Below, one piece after another: positions 50,604 to 59,499 of a stretch of DNA of 64,000 bases (positions are counted from its first letter, which is position 1; each line of letters starts with the position of its first letter). Position numbers and translations under genes: made by a program. The notes under the pieces are model-generated. The model saw nothing but the letters and a program-made list of their open reading frames with translations, made no database searches and had not been told where the DNA came from. Source of the stretch: CAZSDU01 sp964429135 (GTDB lineage Bacteria > Bacteroidota > Bacteroidia > Bacteroidales > FEN-979); NCBI GenBank assembly GCA_964429135.1, contig CAYSAU010000005.1:62001-126000 (forward strand), read 5' to 3'.

Positions 50604-52451
50604 TCATTCTTCCAAAGTTTCAATACCGGGTGGACCGACATTAAAATCAGAAAATGATAACCCCATCGAGGAGGTCATCAATCCCTGAAACATATTGATT
50701 CCACCGGGAGTATTGGGATAGAAATAACCACCGATCAGGAAATTCGGAAAAACCAGGTTTTCGTTTTTGATGATTAGCCCTGCGCCGAACCCACTGATAA
50801 ATCTGGATTTCCATAAAGCCTGATGCATTCCGGCGGCCATTCCTCCCTGGATTTGTCCATATACAGCAAAGCGAAAACCATACAAATACCAAGGAGTATA
50901 CATTACAGTGGATAGTTTGGATATGACAATCTGCGTGCCTTTGAGTATCTCGGGGTCTTTGATCTTATTAATTTTTAAGTCTTTATTAATATTATAAAAA
51001 TCCGGGTTGTTATTCCTGAAATTAATGCCAATCTTATATTCAGAGGAAATGAAGGAACGTAACTTGTACCTGGACTTACTGATATTTTTAAGCGGGGTAA
51101 AATAAAGAGACTTAATTTTTAGTACAGCGTCTTCAAATCCACCATGGTAGACATAACTACCAAATTTAACTGATGCCTGAAAATACCCGATTTTTTCAAA
51201 AAAATCTCCGGCAGCGATGGTGAAACCTGTGTAGAATCGCTGATAAAAGTCAGCGTATTCCTTGCCGATGGTAAGTTGAAACAAATAGCCATACGGAAGA
51301 TTTTCGGTTTTTCCAAAAGCAAATAAGTAGTCTGTAAGGTAGTAGTTATTTTTTGATATGCTGATCGTGGTGAGTAACTGCAAGTGATTGTAAAATATCC
51401 TGTTAGAATCAATGCTTATCAAGGGTCGTGAAGAAAAATTGAGTCTATTGGCGCAAGCAGTGATGATTAGGCGTACAAAGTCAGGAGGTTTAGCCTGAAA
51501 TACAGACCAGCCAATCCAGCTGTTTTGTTCATTGAAATAAGTAGTAATATCGCGGGTTTCGTACAAATATGAAGTGGCCTTGTAATAATTGATATTTAAA
51601 CCTCCCGCCCACCTGGTATAGTTTGTGAGAAAATTCCTGCTGAGGGAAAAGAGAATATACTGGTCCCCGTTATCGGCAAGGGAAAAATCAAGAGAGGCAT
51701 CAATAAAGGTTCCATTGATGTTCTTGAAGGAATAATATCCTCCATCAAAGCGAAAAAAAGGAGAACGCTTTGTTTTAACTGAAAAATTTGTCCCGAGAAA
51801 ATTATTCATTCCCAGGAAATTGGCATCATATATGCGGAACCTGATTTGGTTGGCAGTGACGGTAGGAACATCGAACCCGATCGACCAAACATCTTTGACC
51901 AGAACAATCAAATCTACAGAGTCGCTCCACTCACCTGTTGGTGTGACGATAATCCTGGCATTATCAATGGAAGAAAGATCCCTTAGGATACGTTCATTGT
52001 CGGCAAGAATTTCCGGTTTGATCGCATCCCCCCGTTGGACCAGTAGATTTTTACGGATTACAGATTTCCGGGTATTGATATGCAGGGTATTCAGGGCTTT
52101 CCCAAGCCCGCTGATAGCCACCGCTGAAGTGTCGTAAATATTTGTTCCGAAGGGGTCTAATGACCTGATGGTTATTTTTCGAATTATTTTTCCTGCAAAT
52201 TGACTGAATGACTTTTCATTTTTTTCGACTTGCAGGGTATCAGGAAAATCAGAAATTTTTGGTTCAATGAAGGCCAGATTATACATTAAACGGGTAAGCT
52301 TATGCCTGGAAAATTTATGATAAACGGAATCATAGAATTTCTGGGATCGCATAAGATATGCGGAATCTCGCTCTTTTTTATCCGCCCGCTGGGAGAAGCC
52401 GTATAATGAAAAAAGCAGAACGGCAATCAGCGGTATTATTCTGGAGGGCAT
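50604..52451 (-). CDS. Outer-membrane POTRA/beta-barrel protein (BamA/TamA-like)
   Basis: 615 residues. The signal peptide is about 1-20 (ending GFSQ). A periplasmic part (about 80-200) has POTRA-like segments: GKIIRKITIRSLDPFG and RKNLLVQRGDAIKPEILADNERILRDL, then VDLIVLVKDVWSI. The remaining 400 residues show alternating aromatic/polar strands, for example NFSVKTKRSPFFRFDGGYYSF, typical of an outer-membrane barrel. It lacks a terminal Phe. It is far shorter than true BamA (about 800) and has one or two POTRA domains only, as in TamA or patatin-like relatives. It starts directly after the phosphosugar mutase stop, so it shares the nucleotide-sugar operon. Confidence 0.82.
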   Translation of the reverse strand: MPSRIIPLIAVLLFSLYGFSQRADKKERDSAYLMRSQKFYDSVYHKFSRHKLTRLMYNLAFIEPKISDFPDTLQVEKNEKSFSQFAGKIIRKITIRSLDPFGTNIYDTSAVAISGLGKALNTLHINTRKSVIRKNLLVQRGDAIKPEILADNERILRDLSSIDNARIIVTPTGEWSDSVDLIVLVKDVWSIGFDVPTVTANQIRFRIYDANFLGMNNFLGTNFSVKTKRSPFFRFDGGYYSFKNINGTFIDASLDFSLADNGDQYILFSLSRNFLTNYTRWAGGLNINYYKATSYLYETRDITTYFNEQNSWIGWSVFQAKPPDFVRLIITACANRLNFSSRPLISIDSNRIFYNHLQLLTTISISKNNYYLTDYLFAFGKTENLPYGYLFQLTIGKEYADFYQRFYTGFTIAAGDFFEKIGYFQASVKFGSYVYHGGFEDAVLKIKSLYFTPLKNISKSRYKLRSFISSEYKIGINFRNNNPDFYNINKDLKINKIKDPEILKGTQIVISKLSTVMYTPWYLYGFRFAVYGQIQGGMAAGMHQALWKSRFISGFGAGLIIKNENLVFPNFLIGGYFYPNTPGGINMFQGLMTSSMGLSFSDFNVGPPGIETLEE

Positions 52452-54188
52452 TTATCTCAACTTCATCGAAGCAATGATGCCTTCGATCTTATCCATCAGG
52501 CGTTGTTCTGTTTGCTCATATTCTCCAATATGATTCAGTTTCTCTTTCACACTGAAATAAAACTTGATTTTTGGTTCTGTCCCTGAGGGACGGATGCTGA
52601 TGATACTGCCATCGGCCAGGACAAACTGAAGAACATTGGAAGAAAAAATTGGGATATGGGTTTCCGTCCCAGTCATCAAGTCTTTTTGTTTCAAGCTCAG
52701 ATAATCCCTTATCATCACAACCTTTGAATGATTGATTACAGAGGGTGGATTTTCCCTGTATCCAACCATCATTTTTTGAATTTCTTCGGCCCCGCTTTTT
52801 CCTTTCTTTGTTACAGAAATCAGATGCTCTTTATAGCATCCATACTTTTGATAAAGGTCAATTAAAAGGTAGAATAATGATTTTCCCTGATCAGCCATCC
52901 ATGCAGCCGTCTCTGCTATCATGGCACAGGCACTTACGGCGTCTTTATCCCTGACGAAGTCACCAATCAGGTAACCATAACTTTCCTCGCCTCCCAGGAT
53001 ATATTGTTTTTTTTCTTCATTTTTCCGGATAACATCTGCAATGTATTTGAAACCTGTAAGGACACTAAAAGATTCTACATGAAAAGATTTGGCTATCTCC
53101 TCCAGCATTTCCGTTGTTACAATGGTTTTTACGATATATTCATTTCCGGTTAATTTTCCCAAAGCTTTCCAGCGATCAAGCATATAATAGAACAGCAGAG
53201 CAGCGGTTTGGTTTCCATTGAGCAGTATCATTTTTTTATGATGATTACGGATGGCAATGCCAACTCTGTCGGAATCAGGATCGGTGGCCATGACTAGGTC
53301 GGCCTGGATTTCGTCTGCTTTTTGAAGGGCCAGGTTCAAGGCATCAGGTTCTTCCGGGTTTGGTGAACGCAAGGTGGGGAAATTTCCGTCTGCAACGGCT
53401 TGTTCATTAATCATGGTTACATTTGAAAAGCCATACATGGAAAGAATTTCAGGAACAAGCTTTCGGCCTGCGCCATGAAGAGGGGTAAAGACAATTTTCA
53501 GATCCTGATGTCTTCGGATACTGTCGGGGGAAAGTGATAAAGCCTTGATTTTATCCAGGTAAATAATGTCCATCTCTATCCCGATAGGGATGATATTCGA
53601 AGGGCTTCCGGTCCATCTGACATCATCCACCGAGGTTATTTCAAGGACTTCACGAATAACATTTTCATCATGGGGTGCAATAAACTGGGCGCCATCATCC
53701 CAATATGCTTTATATCCGTTATATTCCTTGGGATTATGAGAGGCGGTGATCATTACCCCACTTTGACAGCCCAGATGGCGTATGGTAAAAGATAATTCTG
53801 GCGTAGGACGAAGGCCGTCAAACAGGTAAACGATAAACCCGTTAGCCGAGAGCACCTCTGCAGTGATCCGGGCAAAATAAGGACTGTTATTCCGGCTGTC
53901 GTAAGCAATAGCTGTTTTGATAGGATTGATTCCGGGGAACATTTTTTTTAGATAATTGGCCAGACCCTGGGTTGCCATTCCTACGGTGTACTTATTCATT
54001 CGGTTGGTTCCGACACCCATGATTCCTCTTAACCCACCAGTTCCAAATTCGAGGTTACGATAAAATGAGTCGGCCAGTTCAGCCGGATCATGCTCAATAA
54101 GTTCCTGAACCCTGGATTTGGTATCCTCATCAAAATTTCCCTTCAGCCAAGCCTGGGCACGTTCAAGGATAAATTTCTCGACACTCAT
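52452..54188 (-). CDS. Phosphoglucomutase/phosphomannomutase-type phosphosugar mutase
   Basis: 578 residues, the long form of alpha-D-phosphohexomutase. The phosphoserine loop is TASHNPKEYNGYKAYWDDG, the metal site is DPDSDRVGIA, the sugar-specificity loop is GGEESYGYLIGDFVRDKD, and the phosphate loop is RPSGTEPKIKFYFSV. The GEESYG loop favours glucose-1-phosphate/glucose-6-phosphate interconversion. It would provide glucose-1-phosphate for UDP-glucose, the substrate of the Ugd encoded in the same operon. It lies 7 bases after the rmlD-like gene, and the barrel gene follows without a gap. Confidence 0.92.
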   Translation of the reverse strand: MSVEKFILERAQAWLKGNFDEDTKSRVQELIEHDPAELADSFYRNLEFGTGGLRGIMGVGTNRMNKYTVGMATQGLANYLKKMFPGINPIKTAIAYDSRNNSPYFARITAEVLSANGFIVYLFDGLRPTPELSFTIRHLGCQSGVMITASHNPKEYNGYKAYWDDGAQFIAPHDENVIREVLEITSVDDVRWTGSPSNIIPIGIEMDIIYLDKIKALSLSPDSIRRHQDLKIVFTPLHGAGRKLVPEILSMYGFSNVTMINEQAVADGNFPTLRSPNPEEPDALNLALQKADEIQADLVMATDPDSDRVGIAIRNHHKKMILLNGNQTAALLFYYMLDRWKALGKLTGNEYIVKTIVTTEMLEEIAKSFHVESFSVLTGFKYIADVIRKNEEKKQYILGGEESYGYLIGDFVRDKDAVSACAMIAETAAWMADQGKSLFYLLIDLYQKYGCYKEHLISVTKKGKSGAEEIQKMMVGYRENPPSVINHSKVVMIRDYLSLKQKDLMTGTETHIPIFSSNVLQFVLADGSIISIRPSGTEPKIKFYFSVKEKLNHIGEYEQTEQRLMDKIEGIIASMKLR

Positions 54189-54195
54189 AAACTAT

Positions 54196-55062
54196 TTATT
54201 TATTCAGTAATTGAATACATTCTTTCAGGCTATCTCTCCAATAAGGGATTTTAAGTTGGAAACGCTGCCTGATCTTCGTTTTATTCAGTACACTGTAAAA
54301 AGGTCTGACAGCAGGAAGCGGATAGTCGCGGGTTTCTATGGGATTGATGTCACAAGAAAGGTTACTTAGTTCGACAATGGTTTTGGCAAAATCATACCAA
54401 CTCACGACTCCTTCATTGGAATAATGATAGATTTCCACTCCCTCACATGGATGGTCATAAGATAAAATAGAGACAATTGCATGAGCGAGATCCCTGGCAT
54501 AAGTAGGGGTCCCGGTTTGGTCAAAAACCACGTTCAACACTCCTCTTTCTTTGGCGTATTTCAGGATGGTTTTAACAAAGTTGTTGCCAAACGAAGAATA
54601 AAGCCAAGATGTACGGAGGATGATAGTATTCCCATCTACTTTACTGATTTCCTCTTCTGCAGCCCATTTTGTACGGGCATAAGCAGAAACCGGATTAACC
54701 GGGTCTGTTTCAACATAGGGACGGTATCCTTTTCCATCAAATACATAGTCTGTGGAGATATGGATCAAGATGGAATGGAATTTTTTGCAGGCCTTAGCCA
54801 GGTTGCCGGAGGCTATGGCATTAATTTGCATGGCTTTTTCAAACTCCTGTTCGGCTTTATCTACTGCAGTATAGGCGGCACAATTGATGACTGCTTCAAC
54901 AGGATTGTTTGAAAAAAAAGAATGAATATCATCAGAACGCGTAATGTCAAGAGTTTCAACATCGGTAAAAAAAAAGCGATGCTGAGGATTATCCGGAGAA
55001 ATGAGTTGTAATTCATTTCCAAGTTGTCCGTTTGCCCCTGTTACTAGTATCTTCATGGTCAA
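54196..55062 (-). CDS. rfbD: dTDP-4-dehydrorhamnose reductase family protein (RmlD-like)
   Basis: 288 residues of the extended SDR fold. The cofactor motif is VTGANGQLGNEL, followed by the Tyr-x3-Lys active site in YARTKWAAEE, and DYVFDGKGYRPY, which is typical of RmlD. It would reduce dTDP-4-keto-L-rhamnose to dTDP-L-rhamnose. The other three rhamnose genes are not in this window. It lies between the UDP-xylose synthase gene (6 bases) and the mutase gene (7 bases). An alternative start is the ATG at 55056. A role on a different keto-sugar cannot be ruled out. Confidence 0.88.
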   Translation of the reverse strand: MTMKILVTGANGQLGNELQLISPDNPQHRFFFTDVETLDITRSDDIHSFFSNNPVEAVINCAAYTAVDKAEQEFEKAMQINAIASGNLAKACKKFHSILIHISTDYVFDGKGYRPYVETDPVNPVSAYARTKWAAEEEISKVDGNTIILRTSWLYSSFGNNFVKTILKYAKERGVLNVVFDQTGTPTYARDLAHAIVSILSYDHPCEGVEIYHYSNEGVVSWYDFAKTIVELSNLSCDINPIETRDYPLPAVRPFYSVLNKTKIRQRFQLKIPYWRDSLKECIQLLNK

Positions 55063-55068
55063 TTCAAC

Positions 55069-56007
55069 CTAAATGATGGATTGAAAGAAGGCGATAGTTT
55101 TTTTCAGTCCTTCCTCCAGGGGAATTCTTGGTTCCCAGTCTAGTTCCTTTTTCGCCAGAGAAATATTGGGTTGTCTCTGGGTTGGGTCATCAGAAGGCAG
55201 GGGCATGTAAATTATTTTTGATTTTGATCCGGTGAGGAGGATGACCAATTCGGCCAGTTGCTTAATCGTAAATTCATTCGGATTTCCAATGTTAACGGGT
55301 CCGATGAACTCTTCTCTCGCGTTCATCATCTTGATCATTCCCTCGATGAGGTCATCCACATACTGAAAACTACGTGTTTGGGAACCATCACCATAGATAG
55401 TGATATCCTCTCCTTTCAATGCCTGAACGATAAAGTTGGAAACCACCCTGCCGTCATGGGGATGCATCCTGGGTCCATAAGTATTGAAGATCCTGATGAT
55501 TTTAATGCGAACTTTATTTTGTTCATGATAATTCATGAACAAAGTTTCAGCAACTCTTTTTCCTTCATCATAACAAGACCGTTGTCCGATGGGATTCACA
55601 TGACCCCAGTAAGATTCCACCTGGGGATGCACTTCCGGATCGCCGTACACTTCGCTGGTCGAAGCCTGGAGTATTTTGGCTTTGATTCGCTTGGCTAATC
55701 CTAGCATATTGATGGCACCCATGACGGAAGTCTTCACGGTTTTAATGGGATTGTACTGATAATGGATGGGGGAAGCCGGGCAGGCCAGATTGTAGATCTC
55801 ATCCACTTCGATAAAAAAGGGCATGGTAACGTCATGCCTGATCAATTCAAAAAATGGGTTTTCAAGGAGATGGATGACGTTCTGTTTCTGACCTGTGAAA
55901 TAATTATCCAGGCAAACCACTTCATTTCCATCCTTAAGCAGGCGTTCGCAAAGATGTGACCCCAGAAAGCCTGCTCCACCTGTGACTAAAATCTTTTTTC
56001 TGATCAT
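55069..56007 (-). CDS. UDP-glucuronate decarboxylase (UDP-xylose synthase)
   Basis: 312 residues, extended SDR. The cofactor motif is VTGGAGFLGSHLCERLL. The family segment NLACPASPIHYQYNPIKTVKTS is diagnostic. The active site is Tyr-x3-Lys in SCYDEGKRVAE, with ASTSEVYGDPEVHPQ before it. RIFNTYGPRMHPHDGRVV is also typical of UXS. It removes CO2 from UDP-glucuronate to give UDP-xylose. The start overlaps the ugd stop by 4 bases (ATGA), so the two enzymes are co-translated and act in sequence. Confidence 0.95.
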   Translation of the reverse strand: MIRKKILVTGGAGFLGSHLCERLLKDGNEVVCLDNYFTGQKQNVIHLLENPFFELIRHDVTMPFFIEVDEIYNLACPASPIHYQYNPIKTVKTSVMGAINMLGLAKRIKAKILQASTSEVYGDPEVHPQVESYWGHVNPIGQRSCYDEGKRVAETLFMNYHEQNKVRIKIIRIFNTYGPRMHPHDGRVVSNFIVQALKGEDITIYGDGSQTRSFQYVDDLIEGMIKMMNAREEFIGPVNIGNPNEFTIKQLAELVILLTGSKSKIIYMPLPSDDPTQRQPNISLAKKELDWEPRIPLEEGLKKTIAFFQSII

Positions 56008-57329
56008 TTGGTGGTATCTATGCCAATGCAGAAATATTGAAATCCTTTCCGCTTCATTTCGGCAGGTTCATAAATATTTCTCCCGTCAAAAATGACAGGG
56101 TTTTTTAACAGTTTTTTGATCACGTTGAGATTCGGAAATTTAAATTCAGGCCATTCAGTGACCAGCAGCAGGCAATCAGCATCGATCAGGGCATCGTATT
56201 GATCTTCGGCATATTCGATGCGGTCACCCAGGATTCTTTTGGCTTCATGCATGGCAACCGGATCATAGGCTTTGACTTTGGCGCCTGCTTCTAACAGTTT
56301 CTTGATCATCACGAGAGAAGGGGCTTCCCTCATATCATCGGTTTGGGGTTTGAAAGACAATCCCCAGAAAGCAATTGTTTTTCCCTTCACTTTCCCTTGG
56401 TAAAAGTTGGAAATTTTATGAAACATAATGGCTTTCTGATCATCATTGACGGCTTCAACGGCTTTCAGTACCCTCAGGGGATATTTATAGTCTTCAGCGG
56501 TATGGATCAGTGCTTTTACGTCTTTCGGGAAACAGGAACCTCCATAACCAATTCCTGGATAAATGAATTTATTTCCTATCCTAGAATCCGAACCGATTCC
56601 TTTTCTAACCATATTGATATCAGCGCCAACGATTTCGCAGAGATTAGCGATGTCGTTCATGAAACTGATTTTTGTTGCAAGCATTGAATTGGCAGCATAT
56701 TTGGTCATCTCTGCAGAAGTGATATCCATGAAAATGACCGGATGCCCATTCAGGGTAAAAGGTTTGTAAAGACTTTTCATCAGTTCTTCAGCTCGTTGTG
56801 AGTCCAGTCCGACAACGATACGGTCAGGCTTCAGGAAGTCATCAATGGCTGCTCCTTCTTTCAGGAACTCAGGATTGGAAGCTACATCAAATTCCAAATT
56901 AAGTCCTCGTTTATCCAATTCTTCCTGGACTGCGGCTTTGACTTTCCTGGCCGTGCCGACAGGGACGGTACTTTTCGTCACGATGAGGAGGTAGTCTTTC
57001 ATGTATTTACCGCAGTCTCTTGCAACAGAAACCACATATTGAAGGTCAGCACTACCATCTTCATCAGGAGGGGTACCAACAGCAGAAAAGATCACCTCAC
57101 AATCTTCAAGGGCTTCTTCTATGCTGGTAGTAAAATGAAGACGGTCCTTTTTCATGTTTCTATGCACCATATCTTCCAGTCCCGGCTCATATATGGGAAT
57201 GATTCCCTGTTTCAGATTTTCAATTTTTTTCTGATCAATATCAACACAGGTGACATCGATTCCGACTTCAGCAAAACAGGTTCCGGTCACAAGACCGACA
57301 TAACCTGATCCGACAATAGCAACTTTCAT
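56004..57329 (-). CDS. ugd: UDP-glucose 6-dehydrogenase
   Basis: 441 residues from the ATG at 57329. It oxidises UDP-glucose to UDP-glucuronate with two NAD. The N-terminal Rossmann motif is KVAIVGSGYVGLVTG. The catalytic Cys is in GYGGSCFPKDVKAL, and the substrate-binding NPEFLKEG segment is present. The C-terminal domain includes FWGLSFKPQTDDMREAPS. A longer reading to 57392 is rejected because it would begin above the promoter's start site. The first gene of a six-gene operon that makes UDP-xylose and other activated sugars. Confidence 0.95.
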   Translation of the reverse strand: MKVAIVGSGYVGLVTGTCFAEVGIDVTCVDIDQKKIENLKQGIIPIYEPGLEDMVHRNMKKDRLHFTTSIEEALEDCEVIFSAVGTPPDEDGSADLQYVVSVARDCGKYMKDYLLIVTKSTVPVGTARKVKAAVQEELDKRGLNLEFDVASNPEFLKEGAAIDDFLKPDRIVVGLDSQRAEELMKSLYKPFTLNGHPVIFMDITSAEMTKYAANSMLATKISFMNDIANLCEIVGADINMVRKGIGSDSRIGNKFIYPGIGYGGSCFPKDVKALIHTAEDYKYPLRVLKAVEAVNDDQKAIMFHKISNFYQGKVKGKTIAFWGLSFKPQTDDMREAPSLVMIKKLLEAGAKVKAYDPVAMHEAKRILGDRIEYAEDQYDALIDADCLLLVTEWPEFKFPNLNVIKKLLKNPVIFDGRNIYEPAEMKRKGFQYFCIGIDTTK

Positions 57330-57362
57330 AGGGTATAGTTTTTGGTTTTCATGAATCGTGAA

Positions 57363-57393
57363 CAAATATAACAAGAAAGATATAAACTTCAAA
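57363..57393 (-). promoter_or_regulatory. ugd operon promoter with -33 and -7 boxes
   Basis: On the minus strand TTTG (57390-57393) and TATATTTG (57363-57370) are separated by 19 bases, an exact match to the Bacteroidota consensus. The leader to the ATG at 57329 is about 29 bases. Confidence 0.8.
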
Positions 57394-57436
57394 TTTATTT
57401 TAAAGCTTAGTATTATTGCACTCCTGCATTGTCTGA

Positions 57437-58240
57437 TTAAAAATTCAACCTGGTCTGGATGGCTTTCACTTCTTCTTTTATTTTCTTTATACTTTCCAGA
57501 AGGTATTGGGTTTCGGTTTTTTGGTTCTCAGGGATTTCGGGACTGATATAATGAACGAACTGCCATATTTCCCGTATATTTTTAACCGGAATATCGTAAG
57601 CATCATAAATGGGATTTAAGGAGTGAAGGGTAAGCAACCCCTCTGTTTTAATTTTGTTTTCTACAACCTTGAAGACCACACCTTCTTCTATAGTAATGAT
57701 AATACAGGCATCTTTGTCGCGTAGGCTGTTCCAGTCCTGGATAAAAACACCTGTGACAAAGGCACCGGATGGAATAGGGAGCATGGAATCCCCGCTGATT
57801 TGAAAGGTCCGATATTTTTTTTGTTTTGAAAGAAAGGGAAGACGGAAAGTAGGCAGGATACTGATGTAGTCAGGATCAGCATACCCGTTTGTATATCCTG
57901 CTTTAGCTTTTTCAGACACCAGTTCGATGTTCTCCTCGTTATCATTTCCCACGGTGGTAGTCAGAACCCTAAGGTTACTGCCTTTGAGAAAGACATCATA
58001 ACCTCTTTCAATCTGGCGGAGCTGACTTTCGGAAAGTTTTGTAAAATCAACTTTGATCAACGTATCTATGGCGATGTTATAATAAGTGGAAAACTTTACC
58101 AGGGCTTCCATTCCGGGTTGTGCAACCCCATTTTCGTAGCCGCTCAGGGTGGAACGTTTTATTTCCATGGAGGCAGCCACCTCATCCTGGGTGAGTTCAC
58201 GCCGCTTCCGTATCAGTTTTATATTCCTGCTGAAAAACAT
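57437..58240 (-). CDS. LexA-like XRE-S24 repressor
   Basis: 267 residues. The N-terminal XRE helix-turn-helix (about 5-60) has LTQDEVAASMEIKRSTLSGY. The C-terminal S24/LexA-type domain (about 125-235) has the catalytic Ser152 in SGDSMLPIPSG and Lys191 in VVFKVVENK. A likely self-cleavage site Ala114-Gly115 (KAKAG) lies 38 residues before Ser152, similar to LexA. A short coiled coil ends the chain. It is divergent from dinB-dnaE, with palindromes over its own -7 box, so it probably represses itself and the polymerase pair until RecA-stimulated cleavage. This is inference. The HTH is XRE type, unlike the winged helix of E. coli LexA. Confidence 0.9.
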   Translation of the reverse strand: MFFSRNIKLIRKRRELTQDEVAASMEIKRSTLSGYENGVAQPGMEALVKFSTYYNIAIDTLIKVDFTKLSESQLRQIERGYDVFLKGSNLRVLTTTVGNDNEENIELVSEKAKAGYTNGYADPDYISILPTFRLPFLSKQKKYRTFQISGDSMLPIPSGAFVTGVFIQDWNSLRDKDACIIITIEEGVVFKVVENKIKTEGLLTLHSLNPIYDAYDIPVKNIREIWQFVHYISPEIPENQKTETQYLLESIKKIKEEVKAIQTRLNF

Positions 58241-58260
58241 GATAAATATTTTTGGTGTTG

Positions 58261-58268
58261 CAAATATA
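58261..58268 (-). promoter_or_regulatory. -7 promoter box of the XRE-S24 repressor
   Basis: The minus strand reads TATATTTG, matching TAnnTTTG, with a leader of about 16 bases. A TTTG at 58285-58288 could be the -33 box at 16-base spacing, slightly short. The box overlaps the 17-bp palindrome at 58263-58279. Confidence 0.6.
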
Positions 58269-58279
58269 ATGATTATATT
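58263..58279. promoter_or_regulatory. 17-bp palindrome, candidate operator
   Basis: AATATAATGATTATATT is a perfect 8-1-8 inverted repeat. It overlaps the repressor's -7 box. A protein bound here would block transcription of the repressor. No second copy was noticed in the window. Confidence 0.55.
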
Positions 58280-58286
58280 GTAATCA
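58270..58286. promoter_or_regulatory. TGATTA-N5-TAATCA inverted repeat, candidate operator
   Basis: TGATTA (58270-58275) and TAATCA (58281-58286) form a perfect 6-5-6 dyad, a layout typical of XRE dimers. A third TGATTA half-site is at 58293-58298. The dyad overlaps the 17-bp palindrome and lies between the repressor and dinB. Confidence 0.55.
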
Positions 58287-58350
58287 AAAAAATGATTAAA
58301 AACACGTCAAAGATAAAAAATATTTTAAGCCCTTTGTTATCATACTGCTT

Positions 58351-59499
58351 ATGATTTTTTCCCGTAATATCCTTCATCTCGATCTCGATACTTTCTTCGT
58401 GTCGGTGGAACGGCTTATCAGGCCTGACTTGGTTGGGAAACCGGTAATTGTTGGGGGGACTTCCGACCGGAGCGTGGTATCTAGCTGCAGTTATGAAGCC
58501 CGGAAGTTTGGCGTTCATTCCGCCATGCCGGTGAAGATGGCCAGGGTAGTGTGCAGGGATGCGGTTCTTGTGAGAGGTGATATGGAGCTATATTCTAAAT
58601 ATTCGCATACTGTTACCGAAATCATTGCTGAAAAGGCTCCGCTCTATGAGAAGGCTTCCATTGATGAGCATTATATTGATATTACCGGAATGGATCGTTT
58701 TTTTGGATCATTAAAATGGGCGCATGAGTTACGTCAAAGCATTATTAAAAATACCGGGCTGCCTATTTCCATGGGTTTGTCTGTGAATAAAACTGTATCG
58801 AAAATGGCTGCGGGGGAAGCCAAACCCAACGGGGAATTGCATGTGCCGGATGATGGAGTAAGTTCTTTTTTGTCGCCACTCTCCATCCGCAAAATTCCCG
58901 GCATAGGTGAGAAGACTTACCCTTTGCTTCGCGCTATGGGCGTTTCCACCATCGAAACTCTGAGCCGGATTCCATTGGAAATGATGGAAAGTGTAATGGG
59001 AAAAAATGGCATAATGCTTTGGGAAAAGGCCAATGGCATTGACCGTACTCCTGTTTATCCTTACCATGAAGCCAGATCGGTGAGTACCGAGACCACCTTT
59101 GATCAGGACAGCATTGATATCATACGCATGAAAGAAATTCTCGTCAAGATGGTGGAGAAAATATCCTTTGAATTACGCGATAAGCAAAAGTTAACTTCTT
59201 GTATTACCGTAAAGATCCGCTATTCAAATTTTGATACGCATACACTACAGAAGAAGATTCCCTATACTGCCTTCGACCATCAGATCATACCAGTAGTGAA
59301 AGATCTGTTCGACCGGCTTTATCAGCGCCGCATGCTGATTCGCCTCATCGGTATCCGTTTTAGCGGGCTTGTTAACGGTAATCCGCAACTGAATATGTTC
59401 GACGACCATACAGAGATGATTAGCCTTTACCAATCTCTCGACCGTATCCGGAGAAAGTATGGGCGAAAAGCAGTGAGGAGGGGTGTAGCATGTACCTGA
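58351..59499 (+). CDS. dinB: Y-family DNA polymerase IV (DinB)
   Basis: 382 residues. It performs translesion synthesis. The catalytic acidic residues are kept: LDLDTFFVSVE at the N-terminus and the Asp-Glu pair in ASIDEHYIDIT. It is therefore an active polymerase, unlike the ImuB subunits that lost these residues. The fingers and palm contain SSCSYEARKFGVHSAMPV. A helix-hairpin-helix (IRKIPGIGEKTYPLLRAMG) follows, and a probable clamp-binding motif QLNMF lies near the C-terminus. It overlaps the following dnaE gene by 10 bases, so the two polymerases are co-translated. It is divergent from the XRE-S24 repressor. No consensus -7 box was found in front of it. Confidence 0.93.
   Translation: MIFSRNILHLDLDTFFVSVERLIRPDLVGKPVIVGGTSDRSVVSSCSYEARKFGVHSAMPVKMARVVCRDAVLVRGDMELYSKYSHTVTEIIAEKAPLYEKASIDEHYIDITGMDRFFGSLKWAHELRQSIIKNTGLPISMGLSVNKTVSKMAAGEAKPNGELHVPDDGVSSFLSPLSIRKIPGIGEKTYPLLRAMGVSTIETLSRIPLEMMESVMGKNGIMLWEKANGIDRTPVYPYHEARSVSTETTFDQDSIDIIRMKEILVKMVEKISFELRDKQKLTSCITVKIRYSNFDTHTLQKKIPYTAFDHQIIPVVKDLFDRLYQRRMLIRLIGIRFSGLVNGNPQLNMFDDHTEMISLYQSLDRIRRKYGRKAVRRGVACT

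Noticed and set aside
57330..57392. Longer N-terminus of ugd
   Set aside because: The added residues are hydrophobic and unlike the family, and the start would lie upstream of the transcript start set by the promoter at 57363-57393.
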